From assembly GCF_014191055.1 (NCBI RefSeq), contig NZ_JACHWB010000003.1, positions 434,001 to 498,000 on the forward strand: a DNA stretch of 64,000 nucleotides. Direction: 5' to 3'. The translations under genes and the position numbers were made by a program. Below are positions 45,096 through 54,956 of this stretch, piece by piece. The notes beneath the pieces were generated by a model. The model worked only from the letters and a program-made list of their open reading frames with translations. It did no database searches and was not told the origin of the DNA. The stretch comes from Microvirga lupini (GTDB lineage: Bacteria > Pseudomonadota > Alphaproteobacteria > Rhizobiales > Beijerinckiaceae). How positions within the stretch are numbered: the stretch's first letter is position 1; every line of letters starts with the position of its first letter.

Positions 45096-45983
45096 CTAAG
45101 GTTTGCGCACTGAAGCGGCTTCACCCGCTTGGATCAGCCCACGAAGACCGTCCCGGAATGTTGGATATCGGAGCGTCACGCCAAGCTCTGACTTGATCCG
45201 CCTATTGCGGACGCGCTTGTTATCCTCATAGAAAGCACGTGCCATGGGCGTCTGATCGGCTTCCGCGAAGGGGATCTCGGGTGGGGGCTCCTGGCCGAGA
45301 AGCTCTGCCGCATAATTGATTACATCCTGAGGTGGGCCGGGCTCATCGTCTGCAACGTTGTAGATGGTATTCCGGCTCGGCTGCTCGATGGACGCCATCA
45401 GGACCTGGGCGATATCCTCCGTGTGGATCCGGTTGAAGACCTGGCCGGGCTTGACGATGCGCTTGGCGGTGCCGTCAGTAACCTTCACCAGGGCGTTCCG
45501 ACCGGGGCCATAGATGCCTGAGAGCCGAAAGATCTGCACCGCAAAAGGCGCGCTCGCGCCGAGTTCGAGCCATTCCTGCTCGGCCGCAATCCGCTGGCGT
45601 GCCCGGGTTGATGCCGGATTGGGTGCTGTCGTCTCATCGACCCAGTCGCCGCCTGCATCGCCGTAGACGCCCACCGTTGAAAGATAACCGACCCATCGCA
45701 GGCGAGGGGCCGCGGCGATCGCTTCGGAAAACTGCTCCAGCACCGGATCTCGCCCTTCTGCCGGCGGTACGGAAATGAGGAGAGCGTCCGTCCGTTCGAG
45801 CTTCTGAAGAATGGCGGGATCGAAGTCTTTCCCAGCAAAGCGGAAGGCTTGAATTCCCTTTGCTTCGATGGTCTTTTCTTTCTCCGCTGAGCGAACAGTT
45901 CCGCAGACGCCGGTGAATCGATGACCGTAAAGGTGGATGAACTGAAGGGCGGTGTAACCCAGGCCGAAAACGAACAGGTTCAT
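45096..45983 (-). CDS. NAD-dependent epimerase/dehydratase-like protein (atypical SDR, YeeZ-like)
   Basis: A 295-residue extended/atypical SDR. It begins NLFVFGLGYTALQF, a GxGxxA-type Rossmann loop, and has YLSTVGVYG in the catalytic region and RIHTEDIAQVL later, as in YeeZ-type proteins. The YxxxK pair is not evident, so enzymatic activity is uncertain. The ATG at 45983 starts the nucleotide fold directly; the frame extends 20 codons upstream without conserved features. It is a single leftward gene. Confidence 0.82.
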   Translation of the reverse strand: MNLFVFGLGYTALQFIHLYGHRFTGVCGTVRSAEKEKTIEAKGIQAFRFAGKDFDPAILQKLERTDALLISVPPAEGRDPVLEQFSEAIAAAPRLRWVGYLSTVGVYGDAGGDWVDETTAPNPASTRARQRIAAEQEWLELGASAPFAVQIFRLSGIYGPGRNALVKVTDGTAKRIVKPGQVFNRIHTEDIAQVLMASIEQPSRNTIYNVADDEPGPPQDVINYAAELLGQEPPPEIPFAEADQTPMARAFYEDNKRVRNRRIKSELGVTLRYPTFRDGLRGLIQAGEAASVRKP

Positions 45984-46193
45984 GAGATCGCGGAGTGTTG
46001 AAGAAACTGCCGGTAACTTAGCGGCATGGAGGCGGCGCAGCAATCAAGGCGCGTATAGATCTCTCATCCTTCAGAGATGGATTTGATTGGGTTGATCGTG
46101 CCCTGGACTCCCGCCATAAATCCACACTGAAGTGAGCTTAGTGCCGTGAGGCCTGTAGTTTGCCTCTCAAATAGCGGGCCCTGGAGGTGATGC

Positions 46194-47342
46194 ATGGTCC
46201 TGACCAACCAAGACATGGTCGATCTGGTAGCTTTCCGGCGCAAGCTGCACAGCATGCCGGAACTCTCCCGGGAGGAGGCGCAGACCGCTCGCGAGGTTCA
46301 GGCTTTTCTCAAGGCAACCCACCCCGATTGGACTCTCACGGATCTTGGCGGCCATGGCATTGCGGCGGTCTACGAAGGCCGGGAGCCAGGGCCGACCGTC
46401 ATGGTGCGAGCGGAACTTGATGGGCTGCCGATTCAGGAAATCTCCGATGCGCCTCATCGGTCCGCCACCCCCGGCAAGGGGCATCTGTGCGGGCATGACG
46501 GCCACATGGCCATTCTCGCGGCACTGGCGCGGGAACTCGGTCGGCAGCGGCCGCAGCGCGGTCGTGCCATCCTGATGTTCCAGCCGGCGGAGGAGGATGG
46601 CTCAGGGGCCGCCGCCGTCGTAGCCGACCCGCGCTTCCGCCAGATTGCGCCAGACTACGCTTTCGCCCTGCACAACGTACCCGGCTTGCCCTTCGGTCGG
46701 GTGGCTCTCACCGAGGGGCCGGTCAACTGCGCTTCACGCGGAATGCGGATCGTGCTCACGGGCAAGACCGCTCATGCTTCCATGCCCGAGACCGGTCTTT
46801 CGCCCGTGAGCGTCGTGGCTGATTTGATGCCCAAGCTCACGGCGCTCGGCAAGGGAGGATTGCTTGAGGAAGACTTCTCGATGGTGACGGTGACGCATGC
46901 CAAGATCGGCGAGCCGGCCTTCGGTGTGGCCCCTGCTCATGGAGAGATTTGGGCGACCCTGCGCACACTCACCGACGCGGGGATGGAGGAACTCTGCGCG
47001 AGCGCCGAGCAGTTGGTGCTGAGCGTTGCACGAGAGCAAGGGCTGGGCGTGGAGGTGTCCTATGACGACATCTTCCACCATTGCGAGAATGCGCCGGAAG
47101 CGGTCGCGCATCTGCGCCAGGCGCTTGACGCTGAGAATGTTCCCTATGACCGGGGTGACCTGCCGATGCGGGCGTCGGAGGATTTCGGCCGCTTCGGCCA
47201 GAAGGCGCCTGCGGCCATGTTCTTTCTCGGTGCCGGCGAGAAGCATCCCAGCCTGCACAATCCGGATTACGATTTTCCCGATGACCTGATCCCCATTGGC
47301 GCCCGCGTGTTCATGCGGACCCTGCGCAACCTGCTTGGATAG
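46194..47342 (+). CDS. M20 family amidohydrolase (hippurate hydrolase/aminoacylase type)
   Basis: A 382-residue metal-dependent amidohydrolase. Metal-site motifs are CGHDGHMA near residues 100-107, the EEDGSGA glutamate region, and the late SEDFGRFG motif with a His in KHPSLHNPDYDF. Members cleave N-acyl amino acids or carboxypeptide-like amides. The ribosome binding site GGAGGTGAT is an exact anti-Shine-Dalgarno match. It is a lone rightward gene; its likely substrates are N-acylated amino acids. Confidence 0.92.
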   Translation: MVLTNQDMVDLVAFRRKLHSMPELSREEAQTAREVQAFLKATHPDWTLTDLGGHGIAAVYEGREPGPTVMVRAELDGLPIQEISDAPHRSATPGKGHLCGHDGHMAILAALARELGRQRPQRGRAILMFQPAEEDGSGAAAVVADPRFRQIAPDYAFALHNVPGLPFGRVALTEGPVNCASRGMRIVLTGKTAHASMPETGLSPVSVVADLMPKLTALGKGGLLEEDFSMVTVTHAKIGEPAFGVAPAHGEIWATLRTLTDAGMEELCASAEQLVLSVAREQGLGVEVSYDDIFHHCENAPEAVAHLRQALDAENVPYDRGDLPMRASEDFGRFGQKAPAAMFFLGAGEKHPSLHNPDYDFPDDLIPIGARVFMRTLRNLLG

Positions 47343-47354
47343 GCGCTCTCGCTC

Positions 47355-48551
47355 TCAGAGCGGCAGGTTGCGCAGAGCCGAGACGGCTTTCATCACGCCG
47401 CGAAGCTCGGCGAGACCACGCAAGCGGCCGATCGCTGGGTAACCGGGATGCGTCGGCTTGCCCACATCGTCCAGAAGTTCATGTCCGTGGTCTGGGCGCA
47501 TGGGAATGCGCCAATCCGCGTCTCCGGCAGTCTTGCGGCGCTTCTGCTCCTCGAGCAGCACCGTGACCAGAGCCACCATGTCGGTATCGCCGCCGAGATG
47601 ATCCGCCTCCATGAAGGAGCCATCCGGCTCCTTGGCCACGTTGCGCAAGTGGGCAAACCAGATACGATCCGCGAAGTGCTTGGCAATCGCTGGAACGTCA
47701 TTGACGGGATTGGCCCCGAGGGAGCCGCTGCAGAGGGTGAGCCCGTTCGCAGGGGAGTCGACGGCCTCAAGGATGAACGCGATGTCGTCCGCGTTGGAGA
47801 CGATGCGCGGCAGGCCCATAAGGGAACGCGGTGGGTCGTCTGGGTGGATGCACATCCGCACACCAACTTCTTGCGCCGTCGGGATCACCTCGCGCAGGAA
47901 GCGGGCGAGATTCTCGCGCAGCGCAGTGGCGTCGATGTCTCGATAGCGGTCGAGCATGACGCGCAAGCCGGGGATGTCATAACGGTCATAAGCGCCGGGC
48001 AAGCCGGCCATGATGTTCGACAGAAGCTGACGCCGGTCCGCTTCCGATGAGTGGTCGTACCAATCCTTCGCCCGTCTCAGGACGTCAGGCAGATGATTCG
48101 CCTCTGCGCCGGGGCGTTCGAGCATGAAGCAGTCGAAAGCGGCAAATTCATGCGCGTTGAACCGCAGGGCCGTGCCGCCGCCCGGAAGAGGATAGGCGAG
48201 CTCGGTGCGGGTCCAGTCCACCACCGGCATGAAGTTGTAGCAGACAGTGGTGATGCCGCATTGTGCCAGATTGCGCAGCGATTGCCGGTAATTATCGAAC
48301 AGGGGCGTCAGGTCGCCTTCGCCGATTTTGATGCTCTCGTGGACCGGTAGGCTCTCGACCACGCTCCAGCGCAGGCCAAGCGACGGATCGGCAGCGATCA
48401 GCGCCTTACGCTTCTCGATCTCCTCGATGCTCCATACGACGCCGTATGGAATGTGGTGCAACGCCGTGACGATCCCGGTCGCGCCGGTCTGGCAGACGTG
48501 GGACAGCTTGATGACGTCTTCAGGGCCAAACCAGCGCCAAGCCTGTTCCAT
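47355..48551 (-). CDS. uxuA: Mannonate dehydratase
   Basis: A 398-residue UxuA-type dehydratase that converts D-mannonate to 2-keto-3-deoxygluconate. The start MEQAWRWFGPEDVIKLSHV and the CYNFMPVVDWTRT, CIHPDDPP and LCSGSLGANP segments match the family, and the length is close to the E. coli enzyme (394). It lies 44 bp after the FCD regulator in the same direction. With uxaC and the fructuronate reductase across the regulator it completes the glucuronate-to-KDG route. Confidence 0.96.
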   Translation of the reverse strand: MEQAWRWFGPEDVIKLSHVCQTGATGIVTALHHIPYGVVWSIEEIEKRKALIAADPSLGLRWSVVESLPVHESIKIGEGDLTPLFDNYRQSLRNLAQCGITTVCYNFMPVVDWTRTELAYPLPGGGTALRFNAHEFAAFDCFMLERPGAEANHLPDVLRRAKDWYDHSSEADRRQLLSNIMAGLPGAYDRYDIPGLRVMLDRYRDIDATALRENLARFLREVIPTAQEVGVRMCIHPDDPPRSLMGLPRIVSNADDIAFILEAVDSPANGLTLCSGSLGANPVNDVPAIAKHFADRIWFAHLRNVAKEPDGSFMEADHLGGDTDMVALVTVLLEEQKRRKTAGDADWRIPMRPDHGHELLDDVGKPTHPGYPAIGRLRGLAELRGVMKAVSALRNLPL

Positions 48552-48595
48552 GAATGTGCCTCTTCAAATTCGAGTCGATTAGGTGTTCGTCGATC

Positions 48596-49324
48596 TCACG
48601 CGCTGAGCGCCTCTGCCACAGCGTCGTTTTCCTGTTCGAACAAGTCAGGGTATTGCGCAGCAAGTTCCGGCAGGGAGCGAAGGATCTCGCTGAGGTGCTG
48701 ATGCATGGCTTTTTCCGCCGCGACGGGATCGCAAGACTTGATGGCGTCGACGATCAAAGCGTGCTGGGCCACGATGGTATGGCGCGGGGTTGCCTGCTTC
48801 ACGTCCAGATATCTCACCCTGTCCATCTGTGGCTTCACGTCTTCGATCATTCGCCAGGCTGCCGGCCTGCCGGCAGCTTCTGCCAGCAGGCGATGAAACT
48901 CTTCGTCAAGAGCCATGAAATCGTCCGACGAGGTGGCGCGCTGGGCGCGGCGCTGCCGGGTCAGGCTTGCATTCAATTCTGCGAGCATGACCGGCGTTGC
49001 TTTCAGCGCGGCCTCACGCACAACAGCACATTCGACGGCCTGCCGAATGAAGCGAGCGTCCTCAACGGCAGCTCGTGAGATCTTGACAACCTGGGTGCCA
49101 CGCTGGGGCAGAACCCGAACCAGCCCCGCTTCGCTCAGCTTGATCAGAGCTTCCCGCACAGGTGAGCGGCTGACACCGAATCGTTGTGCAAGATCCTGCT
49201 CCGACAGCATTTCGCCAGGAGAAATCCTCATGCTGACAATAGCTTGACGCAGGGCACGGGTGACCTGCCGAGCCATGGGCTCACGGCTGGCATCGAGCTT
49301 TGCGAGGGTGCTTCTCTCATCCAT
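48596..49324 (-). CDS. FCD-family GntR regulator (probable uronate regulator)
   Basis: A 242-residue FadR-type regulator with the winged helix at about residues 25-80 (SEQDLAQRFGVSRSPVREAL) and an FCD domain. The ATG at 49324 is preferred to a GTG at 49333. It sits between uxuA and the divergent uxaC operon, the usual place for the local uronate regulator. The 8-bp palindrome TACTAGTA (49341-49348) in the 120-bp divergent region is a candidate site. Confidence 0.9.
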   Translation of the reverse strand: MDERSTLAKLDASREPMARQVTRALRQAIVSMRISPGEMLSEQDLAQRFGVSRSPVREALIKLSEAGLVRVLPQRGTQVVKISRAAVEDARFIRQAVECAVVREAALKATPVMLAELNASLTRQRRAQRATSSDDFMALDEEFHRLLAEAAGRPAAWRMIEDVKPQMDRVRYLDVKQATPRHTIVAQHALIVDAIKSCDPVAAEKAMHQHLSEILRSLPELAAQYPDLFEQENDAVAEALSA

Positions 49325-49444
49325 GATTGGCACACTACCATACTAGTAGACCATTGCAAATGGCCCGGGATGGCTTTAAGGTCTGCTCAATGAGGTGTCC
49401 GGAAACGGTAGGTAATCGCCGGACCGACGCCGAGGGAGAACGCG
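49325..49444. promoter_or_regulatory. Divergent promoter region of the uronate genes
   Basis: This region separates the regulator and uxaC starts. It contains the palindrome TACTAGTA (49341-49348), the inverted repeat CCATT-GCA-AATGG (49351-49363) and two ACCAT direct repeats (49337-49341 and 49350-49354). These are candidate FCD-regulator sites; spacing and binding are untested. Confidence 0.5.
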
Positions 49445-50848
49445 ATGCTGATCCATCAGGACCGGCTTTTTCCGGCAGAGCCCGCTGCCCGCGATGTGGC
49501 GCGCAGGCTTTACGCAAGGATCAAGGACCTGCCCATCATCTCGCCGCACGGCCACACGGATCCGCGCTGGTATGCAGAGAATGAGCCGTTTCCGGATCCG
49601 GCGACGCTGTTCGTGATTCCGGACCATTACATCTTCCGCATGCTCTACAGCCAGGGCATGCGGCTGGAAGATCTTGGGATACCGGTGAAGGATGGCGGTG
49701 CGGTTGAGCGCGATCCGCGTGCGATCTGGCGTCGGTTCGCCGCTCACTATCATCTCTTCCGCGGCACGCCGACACGCGCATGGCTCGATCACACCTTCGC
49801 TACGCTGTTCGGCTTCACGGAGCGCCTCTCGTCTTCGAATGCAGATGCCTATTATGACAGAATCGACGAGGCCCTACGTACACCCGAGTTTCGGCCCAGG
49901 GCGCTCTTCGAAAGATTTCGAATTGAAGCCATTGCCACGACGGAAAGCCCTCTCGATCCGCTGAAACATCATGAGGCCATCCGGCAATCGGGCTGGAAGG
50001 GCAGGGTGGTCACGGCCTATCGTCCCGACCCTGTCGTTGATCCCGAGTTCGAGGGCTTCCGGCAGAACCTTGCCCGCTTCGGCGAGCTCACGGGTTGCGA
50101 CACCTCCACATGGAGCGGCTACCTTGAGGCGCATCGCAGGCGGCGTGCCTTCTTCCGGGAGTATGGCGCGACATCGACCGATCACGGTCACCCGACGGCC
50201 CGGACGGCCAATCTCTCGCAAGGGGAGGCGGAAGCCCTGTTCCGCCGCGTTTCGTCAGGAAGCGCGAGCGCTGAGGATGCTGAGCTTTTCCGTGCGCAGA
50301 TGCTGACCGAGATGGCGGCCATGAGCGTGGAAGACGGCATGGTCTTGCAGATCCATCCCGGCTCCTTCCGCAACCACAACGAGGCACTGTTCCGCCGCTT
50401 CGGCCGTGATATGGGCGCCGACATTCCCTCGCAGACCGACTACGTTCGAGCACTCAAGCCGCTTCTCGACCGCTTCGGCAACGAGCCGAACCTGACGATT
50501 ATCGTCTTCACCCTGGACGAGACGAGCTATTCCCGCGAGCTGGCGCCGCTGGCCGGGCACTATCCGGCTCTGAAGCTGGGCCCGGCTTGGTGGTTCTTCG
50601 ATGCACCTGAGGGGATGCGCCGCTTCCGCGAGCTCACGACAGAGACTGCAGGCTTCTACAACACCGTCGGCTTCAATGACGACACCCGGGCCTATCTCTC
50701 CATCCCGGCCCGGCACGATGTGGCCCGTCGGGTCGATTGCGCCTACCTCGCCAATCTCGTGGTGACGCACCGCCTCGACGAGGATGAAGCGCACGAGGTG
50801 GCTTACGATCTCGCCTATCGCCTCGCAAAGGAGGCCTACAAGCTGTGA
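49445..50848 (+). CDS. uxaC: Glucuronate isomerase
   Basis: A 467-residue UxaC-type isomerase converting glucuronate to fructuronate and galacturonate to tagaturonate. The early ISPHGHTDPRWYAENEPF segment and the late WWFFDAPEGM, YNTVGFNDDTRA and RRVDCAYLANLV motifs are typical. The length matches the family. It begins the rightward uronate operon, with a GAGGGAGAACG site upstream of the ATG and an ABC importer after 49 bp. Confidence 0.96.
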   Translation: MLIHQDRLFPAEPAARDVARRLYARIKDLPIISPHGHTDPRWYAENEPFPDPATLFVIPDHYIFRMLYSQGMRLEDLGIPVKDGGAVERDPRAIWRRFAAHYHLFRGTPTRAWLDHTFATLFGFTERLSSSNADAYYDRIDEALRTPEFRPRALFERFRIEAIATTESPLDPLKHHEAIRQSGWKGRVVTAYRPDPVVDPEFEGFRQNLARFGELTGCDTSTWSGYLEAHRRRRAFFREYGATSTDHGHPTARTANLSQGEAEALFRRVSSGSASAEDAELFRAQMLTEMAAMSVEDGMVLQIHPGSFRNHNEALFRRFGRDMGADIPSQTDYVRALKPLLDRFGNEPNLTIIVFTLDETSYSRELAPLAGHYPALKLGPAWWFFDAPEGMRRFRELTTETAGFYNTVGFNDDTRAYLSIPARHDVARRVDCAYLANLVVTHRLDEDEAHEVAYDLAYRLAKEAYKL

Positions 50849-50897
50849 TACGGGACATGGAGAAAAGAGCCATGTCGCACAGAACGGGAGGAAGAAC

Positions 50898-52085
50898 ATG
50901 ACGAACCTGATCACCAGGCGGACCTTCGTCGGCAGTGTCGCCGGCGCCGCAGGCGTTGCCGCTCTCGGGGGCGCGAGCTTTGCCCAAGCCAATCTGCCGA
51001 CGAGCCCTGTGACTCTCAACATCATCGACGTGGCTGGCAACCTCGCGCTGACGCAGAAGGCCATCGAGAACTACCGCAAGGCCAAGCCGAACCTCGTCTC
51101 GCGCATCACTTTCACCAAGGCGACCGCTCCTGAGCTCGCCGGCAAGATCAAGGCGCAGCAAGATGCTGGACGGGTCGATATCGACCTCGTGCTCACCGGC
51201 ACCGATGCGCTCTCCGCCGGCATCGAGCAGAAGCTCTGGGTCGATCTGATCCCCGGTCATGCGAATGCGCTGCCGAAGCTCGACGACATTTACCTGCCTG
51301 CTGCCGCCAAGATGCAGGGGCTGGCCAAGGGGCAGGGCGTCGTCGTGACCTACTACCCGTCAGGTCCGCTGCTCGAATACATGCCGGACAAAGTCAAGGC
51401 CGTTCCGACCACGGCGGAGGAGCTGCTCGCCTATACCAAAGCCAATCCGGGACGCTTCATCTATGCACGCCCTGCCAATTCCGGCCCGGGCCGCACCTTC
51501 ATCATGGGGCTGCCCTACATCCTGGGCGACAGCAATCCGCAGGATCCCGCCAAGGGCTGGGACAAGACCTGGTCTTATCTGAAGGAGCTGGGACAGAACA
51601 TCGAGTATTATCCGTCCGGCACCGGTGCGGTGATGAAGGAGCTGGGGGAAGGTTCCCGCGACATGACCGTGTCGACCACCGGCTGGGATATCAACCCGCG
51701 CGTCCTCGGCGTCGTGCCGAAGGAAGCCAAAGTGGCAGCGCTCAAGGGTTTCCACTGGGTGGCGGATGCTCACTACATGTGCGTGCCCAAGGGTCTGCCC
51801 AACGAAAAAGTCGCGGTGCTGATCGACCTCATGAACTTCCTGCTCACCAAGGAGCAGCAGGCCTATACCTACGATGAAGGCTACTTCTATCCGGGTCCGG
51901 CCGTGAAGGGGGTGACCCTCGACATGGCGCCCCCGGAGAGCCAAGCCGCCATCAAGGAATTCGGCCGTCCGGAATACGAGAAGTGGATCGCCGAAAACCC
52001 GATCGAATTGCCGCTTCAGCCCGAGCAGATGGTCGTCGCCTTCCGCATGTGGGATGAGCAGGTCGCCGGCGGCAAGCGCAAGTAA
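50898..52085 (+). CDS. ABC transporter substrate-binding protein (extracellular solute-binding, Tat-exported)
   Basis: A 395-residue periplasmic binding protein. The N-terminus has a twin-arginine signal (TRRTFVGSVAGAAGVAAL), indicating export by the Tat pathway after folding. The mature part is of the PotD/family-1-like type rather than the sugar type of the first operon. The ATG at 50898 has GGGAGGAAG upstream. As it sits between uxaC and the reductase, the ligand is probably a uronate or uronide, though the family also includes polyamine and other binders. Confidence 0.88.
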   Translation: MTNLITRRTFVGSVAGAAGVAALGGASFAQANLPTSPVTLNIIDVAGNLALTQKAIENYRKAKPNLVSRITFTKATAPELAGKIKAQQDAGRVDIDLVLTGTDALSAGIEQKLWVDLIPGHANALPKLDDIYLPAAAKMQGLAKGQGVVVTYYPSGPLLEYMPDKVKAVPTTAEELLAYTKANPGRFIYARPANSGPGRTFIMGLPYILGDSNPQDPAKGWDKTWSYLKELGQNIEYYPSGTGAVMKELGEGSRDMTVSTTGWDINPRVLGVVPKEAKVAALKGFHWVADAHYMCVPKGLPNEKVAVLIDLMNFLLTKEQQAYTYDEGYFYPGPAVKGVTLDMAPPESQAAIKEFGRPEYEKWIAENPIELPLQPEQMVVAFRMWDEQVAGGKRK

Positions 52086-52105
52086 ATCGAAACCAAGGAC
52101 CCGCG

Positions 52106-53191
52106 ATGACCATAGCCCTCTCTCAATTCGACGAAGTCCGGCTCGACCGCGTCAGCCGCGATTTCGGGGCGCTCAATGCCTTGCGCGACGTCTCCCTCAC
52201 CATCCGAAGGGGCGAGTTCATCGCCCTGCTCGGACCCTCGGGTTGCGGAAAGTCGACGACATTGAACTGCATCGCGGGTCTTCTCCCTGTGACCGGCGGA
52301 GCGATCTGGCTCGACAAGAACCGGGTCGACACGCTGCGCCCCGAGGAGCGCGGCTTCGGCATGGTGTTCCAGAACTACGCGCTCTTCCCCCATCTCAATG
52401 TCCGCCAGAACATCGGCTTCGGCTTGAAGATGCGCGGGCGCTCGAAGTCTGAGATCGACCGCAAGGTCGATGAGGCGCTGAACCTCGTCCGCCTCCAGGG
52501 GCAGGAGAATAAGCTGCCGGGCCAGCTTTCGGGCGGCCAGCAGCAGCGCGTGGCGATTGCTCGTGCCATCGTCATCGAGCCGCCGCTCGTTCTGATGGAC
52601 GAGCCGCTCTCCAATCTCGACGCCAAGCTGCGCCTCGAGATGCGGGCGGAGATCCGGCGTATTCACAACGAGCTTGGGGCCACCACCATCTACGTGACGC
52701 ACGACCAGGACGAGGCCCTGTCTCTCGCCGACCGGATCGTCGTGCTGCGCGACGGCGTGGTCCGGCAGGTCGGTGCGCCAAAGGAACTCTATGAGGCGCC
52801 GGCCCATTTCGACGTGGCGGACTTCATGGGCTTCCGCAACAAGCTGAAAGGGCGTGTCATTGCCATCGAGGGCGATCGTACCGTCCTCGACGTGGAGGGG
52901 GCTCGGATCAGCGGCGTCGCCCGCGAGCGGGTTTCGGTCGGCTCGACGGCCTATGCGGCTATCCGATCCGATGATCTTGAGGTCGGCGAGGCTGGGCCGA
53001 ACGCCATCGCGGCTACCGTCGACACCATCGAGTACCGCGGCCGCGAATTCGTCGGCACCGCTCATTCAGCCGGAGGCTTGGATTTCGTGTTCCGCTCCCA
53101 CGTGCCGGTGGAGTTGGGATCCCAGGTTCATCTGCGCACGGAGGATGAACGGATTCTCGTGTTTGCGGAGCCGGTTCAGGGGAGACAATGA
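52106..53191 (+). CDS. ABC transporter ATP-binding protein (PotA/MalK type)
   Basis: A 361-residue ATPase with Walker [10 protein letters not shown], signature [15 protein letters not shown], Walker [12 protein letters not shown] and a C-terminal TOBE-like domain from about residue 240. It overlaps the first permease by 4 bp. It energises import by the adjacent two-permease system. Confidence 0.93.
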   Translation: MTIALSQFDEVRLDRVSRDFGALNALRDVSLTIRRGEFIALLGPSGCGKSTTLNCIAGLLPVTGGAIWLDKNRVDTLRPEERGFGMVFQNYALFPHLNVRQNIGFGLKMRGRSKSEIDRKVDEALNLVRLQGQENKLPGQLSGGQQQRVAIARAIVIEPPLVLMDEPLSNLDAKLRLEMRAEIRRIHNELGATTIYVTHDQDEALSLADRIVVLRDGVVRQVGAPKELYEAPAHFDVADFMGFRNKLKGRVIAIEGDRTVLDVEGARISGVARERVSVGSTAYAAIRSDDLEVGEAGPNAIAATVDTIEYRGREFVGTAHSAGGLDFVFRSHVPVELGSQVHLRTEDERILVFAEPVQGRQ

Positions 53192-54102
53192 TGGACGCCG
53201 TTGCTCACGCGCCTCCCGTTGAACACGGACCCAGCCTGCGCCAGCGCCTTGCCGCTCGCGGTTTCGATGCGGTGACCCTCCTGGTCGTTCCTGCCGCCAT
53301 CTTCAGCCTGTTGCTGTTCGTCTATCCTTTTGCCTTCGGTTTCGTTCTTTCTTTCGAGCCGAAAGCCGGGGGAGACTGGCTTGCCAATTATCGACGCTTC
53401 TTCTCGGACGCATTTCTCTACGACACGATCGCCAATACGCTCTGGCTTGCGATCCCGGTCACGCTCGTCAACCTGCTGCTGGCAATCCCGATCGCCTTCC
53501 GCGTCCGTCTCATGCGCAATCAGCGCTTGCTGACGACCCTCCTCGTGCTCCCGATCACACTCGGCACGGTGCTGGTCGCGGAGGGCCTGTTGAACTATCT
53601 CGGTCCACAGGGCTGGTTCAATCGCACGCTGATGACATTCGGCTTGATCTCACAGCCGCTGAAGCTCGTTCACAACTACTGGGGCGTCTTCGCGTCTCTC
53701 GTGATCACCGGCTTTCCGTTCACATTCCTCCTGACCCTGTCCTATGTGACCGGCATCGATCCCGCGCTGGAGCAGGCGGCCGCGACCCTTGGAGCCAGCG
53801 CGTGGCAGCGATTCCGCCATGTTTATCTGCCGCTGCTGATGCCTGGCCTCGCCATCACTTTCTGCCTCTCCTTCGTGCAGGCCTTCTCGGTGTTCCCCTC
53901 CGCAGTGCTGCTCGGCGAGCCGGCGGGATCAACCCGCGTCATCTCGATTGCCGCCGCCCAGGCAGCCTTTGAGGAGTATGATTATTCCATGGGTTCCGCG
54001 ATCGCGATGATCATGGGCTTCGTCCAGCTCGGCATCGTCGTTGCGGTGCTTGCCTCGCGCGGGCTTTTCTACCGCGGTCCTGCCTCCGGGGCGAAAGGAT
54101 AA
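53188..54102 (+). CDS. ABC transporter permease (PotB-like)
   Basis: A 304-residue permease with six hydrophobic segments and an EAA-type loop (EQAAATLGASAWQRFRHVYLP) near residues 192-212, here spanning more than one line of motif. It overlaps the ATPase by 4 bp and is followed 4 bp later by the second permease. The first cytoplasmic segment is amphipathic (LRQRLAARGFDAV). Confidence 0.92.
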   Translation: MMDAVAHAPPVEHGPSLRQRLAARGFDAVTLLVVPAAIFSLLLFVYPFAFGFVLSFEPKAGGDWLANYRRFFSDAFLYDTIANTLWLAIPVTLVNLLLAIPIAFRVRLMRNQRLLTTLLVLPITLGTVLVAEGLLNYLGPQGWFNRTLMTFGLISQPLKLVHNYWGVFASLVITGFPFTFLLTLSYVTGIDPALEQAAATLGASAWQRFRHVYLPLLMPGLAITFCLSFVQAFSVFPSAVLLGEPAGSTRVISIAAAQAAFEEYDYSMGSAIAMIMGFVQLGIVVAVLASRGLFYRGPASGAKG

Positions 54103-54106
54103 GCCG

Positions 54107-54949
54107 ATGATCCGCGATACTACTGTCGGAGCCAAGCTCTGGGCCGCAGCCGTTTGGGCCACGGTCGGCTTCTTCGTCCTGAACCTCCTTGCCATGATCG
54201 CAACCGTGGTGACGAGCTCGTTTGCTACCCGCTGGCTCGGCACATGGCTGCCCGCCGGCTGGACGACCCGCTGGTACACCTCCGCCTGGAGCGAGTTTCA
54301 GCTCTGGGACGTCCTGATCGTCACCTTTCAGGTGATCGGCGCCGTGGTCTTCATCTCGGGGGCGCTGGGCGTCACCGCCGCCTATGCGCTGGCTCGGCGC
54401 GACTTTCCGGGCAAGCGGCTTCTTGTGCTGCTCTTCCTCCTGCCGCTCCTGATTCCGCCGATGACCTTCGGCATTCCGCTCGCGACCGTTCTCTATCAGA
54501 CCGGCCTTGCGGGGACGTTCTGGGGTGTCGTGGCAGCCAATCTCGTGCCAACCGTGCCCTTCGTGATCCTCGTCATGATCCCGTTCATCGAGCAGATCGA
54601 CCCAAAGGTGGAGGCGGCTGCCCGCGTATTCGGAGCCAACACCTTCAAGCTCTTCATCTATGTGCTTCTGCCGCTGCTTCTGCCGGGCATCCTTGCGGCG
54701 CTGCTGCTGGTTCTGGTGCGCACCATTGCCATGTTCGAGCTGACCTTCCTTGTGGCCGGGCCAACCAGCCAGACCCTGGTGGTTGCGCTCTATTACGCTG
54801 TCTTCGCGGCCGGCGTGCGCGCGGTGCAGTCCATCGACGCGATGGCTGTCATCTATATGGTCACGACCTTGGTCTGGCTCATTATCGCCCTGCGCTTCGT
54901 CAATCCGACGCAGATCGTCACCCGCGCAAAGCAGCAGCCGGCGCATTGA
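54107..54949 (+). CDS. ABC transporter permease (PotC-like)
   Basis: A 280-residue permease with six membrane segments and the EAA loop KVEAAARVFGANTFKLFIYV. The ATG at 54107 is 4 bp after the previous stop; the frame runs 22 codons upstream inside the other gene. It completes the importer and is followed 7 bp later by the reductase gene. Confidence 0.92.
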   Translation: MIRDTTVGAKLWAAAVWATVGFFVLNLLAMIATVVTSSFATRWLGTWLPAGWTTRWYTSAWSEFQLWDVLIVTFQVIGAVVFISGALGVTAAYALARRDFPGKRLLVLLFLLPLLIPPMTFGIPLATVLYQTGLAGTFWGVVAANLVPTVPFVILVMIPFIEQIDPKVEAAARVFGANTFKLFIYVLLPLLLPGILAALLLVLVRTIAMFELTFLVAGPTSQTLVVALYYAVFAAGVRAVQSIDAMAVIYMVTTLVWLIIALRFVNPTQIVTRAKQQPAH

Positions 54950-54956
54950 GGATACG

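Noticed and set aside
44909..45196. A 95-residue plus-strand frame in the gap before the FCD regulator
   Set aside because: It runs into the epimerase gene antisense, has no ribosome binding site and covers the palindromes better explained as regulatory.
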